Part shown: positions 1-5,775 of the stretch, piece by piece
How the letters are laid out: each line of letters begins with the position of its first letter
Position numbering within the stretch: position 1 is the stretch's first letter
From: JBFJVZ01 sp041623895
GTDB lineage: Bacteria > Planctomycetota > Planctomycetia > Pirellulales > Pirellulaceae
Direction of reading: 5' to 3'
Length of the DNA: 5,775 nucleotides
Assembly (NCBI GenBank): GCA_041623895.1
Contig: JBFJVZ010000446.1
Span: 1 to 5,775, forward strand
Notes under the pieces: model-generated
Seen by the model: only the letters and a program-made list of their open reading frames with translations
Databases searched by the model: none
Told to the model about the DNA's origin: nothing
Program-made: the position numbers and the translations under genes

Positions 1-2
1 GC

Positions 3-488
3 GGTGTCCGCTTTGTGCAGCTGTTCAATGGGGCCTATCAAACGGGCGGCGAAGGCGTCAGCAATTGGGATGGCCACAAGAAGCTGAAAGAACAATACAG
101 CAAACATGGTCCCGTGCTGGATCAGCCAACCGCAGCCTTGCTTCGCGACTTAAAGCAACGTGGATTGCTGAACGAGACACTGGTGGTCTGGTGTACGGAA
201 TTCGGACGGATGCCAACGTTTCAGGCCGGGGCCAGCGGGCGAGATCATAATCCGGAGGGCTTCACTGCCTGGCTGGCGGGCGCCGGCGTGAAGACACCAC
301 TGACGTACGGAGCGACCGACGAGTGGGGCTACAAAGCGGTCGAAAACGTAGCGACCGTGTATGATTTTCACGCCACCATTCTGCATCTGCTCGGTCTGGA
401 TCACGAAAGATTGACCTACTATCACAACGGCATCGAACGTCGCCTGACGGACGTGCATGGAAAGGTGATTAAAGAAATCGTCGCGTAG
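3..488 (+). CDS. DUF1501 family protein, C-terminal part (partial at 5' end)
   Basis: The reading frame is open from base 3 to the TAG at 486-488, giving the last 161 residues; the true start lies left of the window. The GTG at 15 is internal to the conserved domain and is not a credible start. Visible family landmarks, counted from the first codon here, are EFGRMP at 66-71, GRDHNP at 79-84, a WLAGAGVK stretch ending at 97, ATDEWGYKA near 104-112, DFHATILHLLGLDH at 121-134 and the closing RRLTDVHGKVI. These are the typical C-terminal signatures of DUF1501 (PF07394), which belongs to the alkaline phosphatase/sulfatase-like fold and is strongly expanded in planctomycetes. Family members usually have an exported N-terminus and often sit beside DUF1549/DUF1553 cytochrome-type proteins; neither can be checked here. 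The biochemical role of the family is not established, so any hydrolase activity is inference. The end of the protein looks intact. Confidence 0.93.
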   Translation, partial: GVRFVQLFNGAYQTGGEGVSNWDGHKKLKEQYSKHGPVLDQPTAALLRDLKQRGLLNETLVVWCTEFGRMPTFQAGASGRDHNPEGFTAWLAGAGVKTPLTYGATDEWGYKAVENVATVYDFHATILHLLGLDHERLTYYHNGIERRLTDVHGKVIKEIVA

Positions 489-535
489 GCAGCAGCTTGA
501 TTGCGCGTGCTTAGCCGATTCAAAACAAATGTAGG

Positions 536-583
536 GTAGGACTCGTCCTGGCAACACCACTGCCAGGACAGGTCCTGGCCTAC
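536..583. repeat. Intergenic inverted repeat (hairpin) between the two genes
   Basis: A perfect 9-bp inverted repeat, GTCCTGGCA at 545-553 and TGCCAGGAC at 561-569, encloses a 7-base loop. An outer pair, GTAGG at 536-540 and CCTAC at 579-583, can extend the structure with an internal bulge. The right arm is also half of a second near-palindrome at 562-579: GCCAGGAC, a two-base AG centre, then GTCCTGGC. No T-run follows, so it is not a textbook intrinsic terminator for the upstream gene, although it could stop transcription or protect a 3' end. It more likely belongs to a dispersed family of intergenic palindromes, which is inference. Confidence 0.8.
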
Positions 584-611
584 GACCTAAACAACAGGTC
601 CTGGCCTGCGA
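568..611. repeat. Short tandem-type direct repeat, two 18-bp copies
   Basis: Bases 568-585 and 594-611 match at 17 of 18 positions; the only difference is A at 582 versus G at 608. The copies start 26 bases apart, with 8 bases between them. Both contain CAGGTCCTGGCCT. The first copy overlaps the right side of the hairpin at 536-583, so the whole tract is a composite of inverted and direct copies of one unit. It ends 36 bases before the proposed start of the large gene, close enough to affect its transcription or translation if it folds or is bound by a protein; no such role is shown. Confidence 0.8.
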
Positions 612-647
612 ACTTTCCTGTTTCTGTACTTCATCAGTTGGTGTCCC

Positions 648-713
648 TTGCTTCACATTCGACCTTTCGTGTGCCTGATCGCGTGCCTTGCGTTGCAGCA
701 ACAGGCTCTCGCC
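648..713 (+). other. Signal peptide of the large protein
   Basis: Residues 1-22 have a short basic start (H3, R5), a hydrophobic run FVCLIACLAL at 7-16, and a small-residue cleavage site ALA at 20-22 followed by AES. This fits Sec export with signal peptidase I cleavage after residue 22. A lipobox-like LIAC occurs at 10-13, but the hydrophobic stretch before its cysteine is very short, so lipoprotein processing is less likely. Export agrees with the covalent heme at the C-terminus, since c-type heme is attached outside the cytoplasm. Confidence 0.75.
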
Positions 714-3700
714 GCGGAGTCAACTTTCCAAGCCGGTGCGTCCGCTATCGATATTTCGCCGCGCCAGTTACCCGCAATCCGCAACGGCGGGTTTTTGGAG
801 GCCACGAGTAATCGTGTCGAAGCACCGCTGTTTGCGCGTTCGCTGGTGGTTGCTGACGGAAGCGAAACGATCGCGATCTCGATTGTCGATTCTTGCATGT
901 TTCCCACCGATGTTTGTGATGCGATCAAAGCGGAAGTGACTCGCAGAATTGGGATTCCCGCAAATCGGATTCTGATTTCCGCGACGCACACGCATTCGGC
1001 GCCCAGCACGATGGATCTTTGCCTGGGAACACGGCGGGACACCAATTACACGCCGTACGTGATCCTGCAAGTTGCTGAGGGGATCGTTGCCGCCCACGAA
1101 AATCTTCGCCCCGCCAAAGTTGGTCATGCGGCCGTCGATGCGCACCAATTGACCAACTGCCGGCGTTGGATACTTCGCAGCGACCGCGTCGGAACCGATC
1201 CATATGGCGATCGCACAGTTCGCGCTATGATGCACCCCGGTTATCAGAATCCGAATTACATCGGTCCCGCCGGTCCGATCGATCCGCAGCTTTCGGTGTT
1301 AAGCGTTGTGTCCGCCGCCGACGCGTCGCCCATTTGTGTGCTGGCCAATTTTTCGATGCATTATTTTGGCGCCGGCGGAGGTTTTTCACCGGACTATTTC
1401 GGCGAAGTAGCGAAGCTGCTGGAAGAGAATATCGGCGGCGATGCTCCCATGGTTGGCATCATGTCGCAAGGCACCAGCGGTGATTTGCATTGGATGGACT
1501 ACAGCCAAGCGAAACGTGCTGGTTTCGATCGTGCCAAGTATTCAGAGTTGCTTGCCCAAGTTGTTGTCGACGCATGGAAACAGATTGAGCATTGTTCCGA
1601 TATCTCAGTAGCGATGGCCGAAAAAAGGATCTCCATAGATCGGCGTACTCCATCGCCGGAGCGTTTGAAGTGGGCCCAGGAATTGAATCAACAGCGGGGC
1701 GACCGCCGTCCCAGAGATCGTCCGGAAGTCTACGCGGAGCAAGCCGAGTGGATCCACAACAATCCTGAAGCTGAAGTTGTCTTGCAAGCTGTGCGAATTG
1801 GCGACGTCGGTATCGCCGCGATCCCCAACGAAGTTTACGCCAGCACGGGGCTGAGGCTGAAAGCATACAGCCCGCTGGAAAAGACCTTCAACTTGGAACT
1901 TGCTAACGGTGCCGAAGGCTACATCCCGCCGCCGGAACAACATGCGCTGGGCGGATACACCACCTGGCCCGCTCGCACCGCGGGACTTGTGCAAACTGCT
2001 GAACCGATCATCGTCGAAACCTTGCTCACACTGCTGGAACAAGTGGCGGGCAAGCCGCGGCGACTTGTGCGAATCCAGGAAGGCGCTTATCCAAAAGCTA
2101 TCGTGGCCGCCAAACCGGTCGCCTACTATCGGTGCGAAGAAATGATGGGGCAACTTGCGATCAATTGGATGGGACCGCACAACGCGAAGATCGATGGCGG
2201 CGTCGCGCTGCGTCTGCCAGGCGTACGCCGCGAAGGAGGAGGCGTTTCCGCGCCGCCCGAATCCGATTCGCCGTTCACCGGAACAGACGTCAATCGAGCT
2301 TTGCACCTTGCCGGTGGCCGCTTGCGGGCCGACAGTTTCAACCTTGCCAAGTCATACAGCGTGTCGATGTGGTTTTGGAATGGACTGCCGCACGACGCCA
2401 AGTCGGTGACGGGCTACCTGTTTTCTCGCGGCCGCGACGGTGACAAACAAGCACTGGGTGAACATCTGGGAATCGGTGGAACTCACGGTGATGTTGATGC
2501 GGGTGTGTTGTTTTTCTACACCGGTAACGATGTCGGCAAAGTCGTTTCGGGAACGACACCATTGGCAGTTCGTGATTGGCATCAAGTTGTCTTGGTTCGC
2601 GAGGACCGCAAGTTGGCTGTTTACCTGGATGGCAAGCTTGAAATCGAAACCCAGATCGATTGGACCATCGACGATCCGCACAAGTTGCCCGTCTTCATTG
2701 GTGGACGCTGCGACAATCTCTTTGGCTTGGAAGGCAAAATTGATGAAGTCGCAGTCTTTGATCGTCCACTCGGCGCTGAGGAAGTGGCCGAACATTTTCT
2801 TGTCGCCGAGCGAGTCGCCCCAATGCCGAAACCTGATTCTCCACAAATTTCGATCGAGGAATCGCTGCAGAAGATTCATGTCCCCGAGGGCTTTGAAGTG
2901 CAGCTTGTCGCTGCCGAACCGTTGGTTTCCGATCCGGTTGCCTTCGACTGGGACGTGGACGGTCGCTTGTGGGTGGTGGAAATGGTCGACTATCCGTTGG
3001 GTATCGACGGCAAAGGCAAAGCGGGTGGACGCGTTCGCGTGCTGGAGGATCTGGACGAAGACGGAAACTATGACCGTGCCACCATCTTTGCCGATGGTCT
3101 AAGTTTTCCTAACGGAATTTTGACGTGGCGCGATGGTGTGATCGTGACCGCGGCGCCCGATATCATTCTTTTGCAAGACACCAATGGCGACGGCAAAGCG
3201 GACAACCGCGAAGTTCTCTTCACGGGTTTGCAGGAAGGTAACCAACAGCTTCGCGCAAACGGATTGCGCTGGGGACTTGATAACTGGGTGTACGTGGCTT
3301 CCGGCGGTCACCATGGAAAATACGGCCTGAACACCAAGGTTCATTCGACGCGTGCTGCACGCGATGTCACGATTGGTAGTCGTGACTTCCGTATTCGGCC
3401 TGATACCGGCGACATCGAGCCGCAAAGTGGCCCGACGCAATTCGGTCGCAATCGCGACGATTGGGGAAGCTGGTTCGGGACACAAAACTCACATCCGCTG
3501 TGGCATTATGTGCTTCCTGATCACTATCTGAAACGAAATCCGTATTACGTTGCTGCAGAGGTGCGGAAGCAATTGTTTCCAACCAATCCGCCGGTGTACC
3601 CGGCCAGCCCGCTTCAGAAACGGTATCACAATTTTCAGCAGTCCGGCCGATTCACGTCTGCTTGCAGCGGCATGATTTATCGCGATCAGCAGCTGTTTGA

Positions 3701-5690
3701 TGACGAACAGATTCACGCATTCATTTGTGAGCCGTTTCAGAATCTCGTTCAACACGCAGTCCTCCAGCAGGATGGTGTTACCTTTACCGCACAGCGCGTT
3801 GGACAAGAAACCGAAACAGATTTTTTTGCCAGCGAAGATCGTTGGTGCCGGCCGGTAATGGCCCGCACCGGTCCCGATGGTGGCCTTTGGATTGCCGACA
3901 TGCATCGTTACATGATCGAGCATCCACAGTGGTTACCTGAACAAGGGAAAGCGGAACTTTTGCCGCATTACCGGCTGGGTGAAAACCGCGGCCGCATCTA
4001 TCGCGTGGTCAAAACTGGCAATTCTGCCGAGACAAATAATTTTAGTGGCATCAACACCGCTGACCTTGTTTCCAACCTTGAATCCGGTAACGGCTGGATC
4101 CGCGACAAGGTGCATCAAATGCTGTTGTGGAACAGCGATCGAACGGCGATTCCGAAACTCGAGCGTTTGCTGGCCGATTCTAAAAGCCCGCTGGCGCGTC
4201 TGCACGCCTTATGCATTTTGGACGGCCTGGATGCGTTAACTCCCGACAGCCTTGCCGCTGGACTTTCCGATGCTCACCCGGGCGTGCGAGAGAATGCTGT
4301 GCGACTCACTGAGGGTCAATCGATTGAGGTCATTGCGCCGCATTTGAGGAGATTATCGCGTGATCCCGACCCTCGCGTTCGCCAGCAGCTTGCGTTCAGC
4401 TTGGGGACTTGGTCAGACCGGCGGGCAGGTGAGACTTTGTCCGCAATCTTGACAACAGAAAATGTCGATCCCTGGATCGCCGCGGCCGCCTTTACATCGT
4501 CGGTGAAGCACTTGCCAACCTTGTCGAAAGGACTCGCCAGTATCGGCGCCGGCGACCATGCCATCCTAATTGCACAGTTGCTACAGATCGCGCTGGGTGC
4601 GAATGATCGCGAGGCAATCGCACAGCTTTTGGACAGTCCGCTGGGCAACGCCGAGGATCAACTCTCGGAATCGGAGTTGCGGCTGCTCACGGATTTCCTT
4701 GACGTCCTGCCCGGCAACAACACGTCGGTTAGAAAACTCGCGGAAGGTCGTCAGCAAGACGCACCACCCGATCGACTTTCGCAGCTTCTTGGTTCACTCG
4801 ATGATGTTTTCGAGGCGGCGCGCGATCAAGTCAAACGCGGCGGCGATCATCCGTCACACGTGATCGCCACGGCTGCATTTCTCATCCGCAGCCCCGGCCA
4901 TCGAAATGCGGGAATGGATCTGTTGCAGCAGCAACTTGGTCTTGCTGATTCTCGCGATCATTTTCAGCAAGTCTTGGACGCCATGCGAGGCAGCGGAGAC
5001 CAGCGTGTTCCCGAGATGCTTTTTGAGGAATGGCCAGCATGGTCGCCGGGGTTTCGCTCGCAGTCGATTGACCTGTTGCTTTCACGCGAAGCCTGGACCG
5101 TCCAACTGCTTGATCGGCTGAAGCAGCAACAGATCAGCACGGCCGACTTCGATCCCACGCGACGAATGCAATTGTTGAGACACCGAAATGAAAAAATCAA
5201 AACCGTTTCACGAGACTTTTTCGGAAAATCGCCGGCGACACGATCAATGGTCGTTCAACAATATCAAAAGGTGTTACAAACGTCGGGCAATGCCGATCGA
5301 GGTCACACGGTGTTCAAGCGGGTTTGTGCGTCTTGTCATCGCCAGGGCGAGATTGGCCACGTGGTCGGCCCTGATTTGAAGTCCGTGGTCAATCATCCGC
5401 CCGAAAAACTACTCGCCAACATTCTCGATCCGAATCTTGATATTCAGCCCGGCTATCAGGCGTACGGTTGTTTGTTGCACAGCGGTGAGCTGTTGTTTGG
5501 CTTGATTGCATCGGAAAACGCGACGGGGATCGTTTTTAAATTAGCGGACGGCCGCACGCGTACCGTTCTCCGCAGCGATATCGAGACTTTAAAAAGTACG
5601 GGCGTATCTTTGATGCCCGAGAATCTGGAATCCACCATGACTGAGCAAGAGCTCGCCGATCTGATCGCGTTTCTGCGCCGCAAGAATTAG
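648..5690 (+). CDS. Exported multidomain protein: ceramidase-like, LamG, PVC-type dehydrogenase, HEAT and cytochrome c
   Basis: This gene encodes 1680 residues ending at TAG 5688-5690. The domain order is signal peptide (1-22), neutral/alkaline ceramidase-like (about 26-467), LamG-like (about 485-720), PVC-type membrane-bound dehydrogenase (about 736-1122), helical HEAT-type solenoid (about 1135-1540) and heme-binding CxxCH domain (about 1546-1680). The TTG at 648 is chosen because it gives a signal peptide with basic residues H3 and R5, a hydrophobic core and an ALA|AE cleavage site. The next in-frame start, GTG at 669, removes the basic end. The frame is closed upstream by TAA at 588-590, and no clear ribosome binding site is seen, as is common in planctomycetes. 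Proteins with only the dehydrogenase-HEAT-heme part are usually about 1000 residues, so this one carries an extra 700-residue hydrolase and binding section. No other membrane segment is evident, so the mature protein is probably periplasmic or surface-associated. The substrate is unknown. The frame has no break at any domain junction. Confidence 0.93.
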   Translation: MLHIRPFVCLIACLALQQQALAAESTFQAGASAIDISPRQLPAIRNGGFLEATSNRVEAPLFARSLVVADGSETIAISIVDSCMFPTDVCDAIKAEVTRRIGIPANRILISATHTHSAPSTMDLCLGTRRDTNYTPYVILQVAEGIVAAHENLRPAKVGHAAVDAHQLTNCRRWILRSDRVGTDPYGDRTVRAMMHPGYQNPNYIGPAGPIDPQLSVLSVVSAADASPICVLANFSMHYFGAGGGFSPDYFGEVAKLLEENIGGDAPMVGIMSQGTSGDLHWMDYSQAKRAGFDRAKYSELLAQVVVDAWKQIEHCSDISVAMAEKRISIDRRTPSPERLKWAQELNQQRGDRRPRDRPEVYAEQAEWIHNNPEAEVVLQAVRIGDVGIAAIPNEVYASTGLRLKAYSPLEKTFNLELANGAEGYIPPPEQHALGGYTTWPARTAGLVQTAEPIIVETLLTLLEQVAGKPRRLVRIQEGAYPKAIVAAKPVAYYRCEEMMGQLAINWMGPHNAKIDGGVALRLPGVRREGGGVSAPPESDSPFTGTDVNRALHLAGGRLRADSFNLAKSYSVSMWFWNGLPHDAKSVTGYLFSRGRDGDKQALGEHLGIGGTHGDVDAGVLFFYTGNDVGKVVSGTTPLAVRDWHQVVLVREDRKLAVYLDGKLEIETQIDWTIDDPHKLPVFIGGRCDNLFGLEGKIDEVAVFDRPLGAEEVAEHFLVAERVAPMPKPDSPQISIEESLQKIHVPEGFEVQLVAAEPLVSDPVAFDWDVDGRLWVVEMVDYPLGIDGKGKAGGRVRVLEDLDEDGNYDRATIFADGLSFPNGILTWRDGVIVTAAPDIILLQDTNGDGKADNREVLFTGLQEGNQQLRANGLRWGLDNWVYVASGGHHGKYGLNTKVHSTRAARDVTIGSRDFRIRPDTGDIEPQSGPTQFGRNRDDWGSWFGTQNSHPLWHYVLPDHYLKRNPYYVAAEVRKQLFPTNPPVYPASPLQKRYHNFQQSGRFTSACSGMIYRDQQLFDDEQIHAFICEPFQNLVQHAVLQQDGVTFTAQRVGQETETDFFASEDRWCRPVMARTGPDGGLWIADMHRYMIEHPQWLPEQGKAELLPHYRLGENRGRIYRVVKTGNSAETNNFSGINTADLVSNLESGNGWIRDKVHQMLLWNSDRTAIPKLERLLADSKSPLARLHALCILDGLDALTPDSLAAGLSDAHPGVRENAVRLTEGQSIEVIAPHLRRLSRDPDPRVRQQLAFSLGTWSDRRAGETLSAILTTENVDPWIAAAAFTSSVKHLPTLSKGLASIGAGDHAILIAQLLQIALGANDREAIAQLLDSPLGNAEDQLSESELRLLTDFLDVLPGNNTSVRKLAEGRQQDAPPDRLSQLLGSLDDVFEAARDQVKRGGDHPSHVIATAAFLIRSPGHRNAGMDLLQQQLGLADSRDHFQQVLDAMRGSGDQRVPEMLFEEWPAWSPGFRSQSIDLLLSREAWTVQLLDRLKQQQISTADFDPTRRMQLLRHRNEKIKTVSRDFFGKSPATRSMVVQQYQKVLQTSGNADRGHTVFKRVCASCHRQGEIGHVVGPDLKSVVNHPPEKLLANILDPNLDIQPGYQAYGCLLHSGELLFGLIASENATGIVFKLADGRTRTVLRSDIETLKSTGVSLMPENLESTMTEQELADLIAFLRRKN
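723..2048 (+). other. Neutral/alkaline non-lysosomal ceramidase-like domain
   Basis: Residues 26-467 begin with FQAGASAIDISP, the usual opening of this family (PF04734-like). The metal-site motif is ATHTHSAP with H114 and H116. NFSMH gives H238, IPNEV gives E395, and GYIPP gives Y425, matching in order the His, His, Glu and Tyr zinc ligands known for Pseudomonas neutral ceramidase. These assignments come from motif order, not an alignment. The segment SQGTSGDLHW at 273-282 corresponds to the family's GDVSPN motif, whose serine is the nucleophile; here that position appears to be H281. Zinc binding is therefore plausible, but amidase action on ceramide is doubtful. Planctomycete members with this pattern are usually annotated only as ceramidase-like, and the substrate is unknown. 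Confidence 0.85.
2100..2807 (+). other. LamG / concanavalin A-like domain
   Basis: Residues about 485-720 open with PVAYYRCEE, typical of the first strand of secreted LamG-like domains. Strand-like segments follow: YSVSMWFW near 570-577, GYLFSRG near 589-595, WHQVVLVRED near 644-653 and LAVYLDGKL near 656-664. The domain closes with the diagnostic GKIDEVAVFDRPLGAEEV at 696-713. Such jelly-roll domains bind carbohydrates or other ligands, or act as structural spacers; nothing here identifies the ligand. A proline-rich linker around 724-733 separates it from the dehydrogenase. Confidence 0.85.
2853..4013 (+). other. PVC-type membrane-bound dehydrogenase domain (beta-propeller)
   Basis: Residues about 736-1122 start with SLQKIHVPEGFEVQLVAAEP and continue with DGRLWVVEMVDYP, RVRVLEDLDEDGNYD, FPNGIL, LRWGLDNWVYVASGGHHG, ARTGPDGGLWIADMHRYMIEHP and finally GRIYRV. 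This is the pattern of the Pirellula/Verrucomicrobium putative membrane-bound dehydrogenase family (TIGR02604-like), related to soluble glucose/sorbosone dehydrogenases that use PQQ. Two calcium-loop-like stretches are visible: D801-D803-D805-G-D809 and D844-N846-D848-G-D852-E855. H888 and H889 lie in the conserved GGHHG turn and are candidates for cofactor or catalytic roles, by inference only. No experimentally proven substrate is known to me for this family. Confidence 0.9.
4050..5267 (+). other. HEAT-type alpha-helical solenoid
   Basis: Residues about 1135-1540 are helix-rich. The clearest repeat units lie between 1139 and 1255, with phrases such as GWIRDKVHQMLLW, SPLARLHALCILDGL, HPGVRENAVRLTE and DPRVRQQLAFSLGTW. 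These carry the usual D/G-x-R-x-x-A/V pattern of HEAT repeats. From about 1300 to 1540 the repeat signal fades, but the sequence still reads as helices (for example residues 1301-1330 and 1421-1446). In this family the solenoid commonly joins the propeller to the heme domain and probably positions the cytochrome or a partner protein. Confidence 0.75.
5283..5687 (+). other. C-terminal cytochrome c domain, Pirellula/Verrucomicrobium heme-binding type
   Basis: Residues about 1546-1680 contain one heme attachment motif, C1560-A-S-C1563-H1564 (bases 5325-5339), preceded by GHTVFKRV and followed by GHVVGPDL, NILDPNLDIQPGY, TVLRSDIETLKSTGVSLMPENL and the final helix ELADLIAFLRR. This matches the TIGR02603-type putative heme-binding domain closely over its full length. 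M1656 in SLMPENL is the likely distal axial ligand, with H1564 the proximal one. The domain probably accepts electrons from the dehydrogenase propeller in the same chain and passes them to an external carrier; that direction is inferred. Confidence 0.93.
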
Positions 5691-5696
5691 TGTTTT

Positions 5697-5713
5697 GTCA
5701 GTCTTGATCTGAC
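5697..5713 (+). terminator. Weak hairpin just after the large gene, possible terminator
   Basis: GTCAG at 5697-5701 and CTGAC at 5709-5713 form a 5-bp stem with a 7-base loop, six bases after the stop codon; a T-G pair (5696/5714) could add one step. There is no downstream T-run, so on its own this is a poor intrinsic terminator. The much stronger inverted repeat that follows is a better candidate for ending the transcript. Confidence 0.25.
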
Positions 5714-5721
5714 GTGAGAAT

Positions 5722-5775
5722 CGGGAGGGCGAGGCTCCCGCCGAGCCGGTATTGCCGAATCGGCTCGGCGGGAGC
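5722..5775. repeat. Long GC-rich inverted repeat, running into the right edge
   Basis: A perfect 15-bp inverted repeat has arms at 5734-5748 (GCTCCCGCCGAGCCG) and 5761-5775, with a 12-base loop. Because the right arm reaches the last base of the window, the stem may be longer: the sequence left of the first arm, GGGAGGGCGAG at 5723-5733, could be matched beyond the edge. A nested alternative stem, CGGGAG at 5722-5727 with CTCCCG at 5735-5740, competes with the main fold. It lies downstream of the large gene and may act as a terminator or 3' stabiliser. It resembles dispersed GC-rich palindromes common between planctomycete genes, as far as I recall. Confidence 0.85.

Noticed and set aside
497..525. 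Possible promoter with TTGATT at 497-502
   Set aside because: At the usual 16-18 base spacing there is no TATAAT-like element, and planctomycete promoter consensus is too poorly known to support a call.
489..647. Searched the intergenic gap for a tRNA, small RNA gene, riboswitch or small protein
   Set aside because: No cloverleaf, known riboswitch core or ribosome-site-led short frame was visible; the gap is explained mainly by the GTCCTGGC-based repeats.
657..686. Lipoprotein signal (LIAC lipobox at residues 10-13)
   Set aside because: The hydrophobic segment before the cysteine is too short, and a good signal peptidase I site follows at residues 20-22.
150..701. Long antisense open frame of 183 codons covering the end of the DUF1501 gene and the intergenic region
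   Set aside because: Its sequence has no recognisable domain, is rich in Cys, Arg and Gln as expected for a shadow frame, and mostly overlaps a well-supported conserved gene on the other strand.
210..740. The phrase FQAGAS occurs in both the DUF1501 protein and the start of the ceramidase-like domain
   Set aside because: The underlying DNA differs at many positions and the contexts are unrelated; AGA-type openings are typical of each family, so this is chance.
1605..2306. Antisense open frame of 233 codons inside the large gene
   Set aside because: It lies opposite the conserved ceramidase-like and LamG coding sequence and its translation resembles no known family. Long shadow frames are expected at this GC content.
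2440..3102. Same-strand out-of-frame open stretch of 220 codons across the LamG-dehydrogenase junction, a possible sign of a frameshift or separate gene
   Set aside because: The main frame stays continuous and conserved on both sides of the junction, and the alternative translation is Ser/Arg/Trp-rich with no domain.

Overview
This window looks like chromosomal DNA from a planctomycete, most likely of the Pirellula/Rhodopirellula type. The evidence is a DUF1501 protein followed by a very large exported protein that carries the Pirellula/Verrucomicrobium-type dehydrogenase and CxxCH heme-binding domains, moderate GC content, no clear Shine-Dalgarno sequence, and palindromic intergenic repeats. 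The assignment rests on protein families recognised by eye, not on a database search.

Layout: (1) 3-488, the C-terminal 161 residues of a DUF1501 protein, cut off by the left edge. (2) 489-647, a 159-base intergenic region with a compact set of alternating inverted and direct repeats built on the 8-mer GTCCTGGC, and no small gene or convincing promoter that I can see. (3) 648-5690, one uninterrupted 1680-codon gene. (4) 5691-5775, a weak hairpin just after the stop, then a long perfect GC-rich inverted repeat that runs into the right edge.

The large protein reads, in order, as: signal peptide; neutral/alkaline ceramidase-like hydrolase domain; LamG/concanavalin A-like domain; PVC-type membrane-bound dehydrogenase (beta-propeller, glucose/sorbosone dehydrogenase-like) with two calcium-loop-like motifs; alpha-helical HEAT-type solenoid; and a C-terminal single-heme cytochrome c domain. 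The simplest reading is an exported enzyme that combines a hydrolase-like module, a probable carbohydrate- or ligand-binding module and an oxidoreductase that can pass electrons to its own heme. The substrate is unknown. The ceramidase-like module appears to lack the serine nucleophile of true neutral ceramidases, so ceramide hydrolysis should not be assumed. Both genes lie on the + strand, but the repeat-filled gap leaves it open whether they share a transcript.
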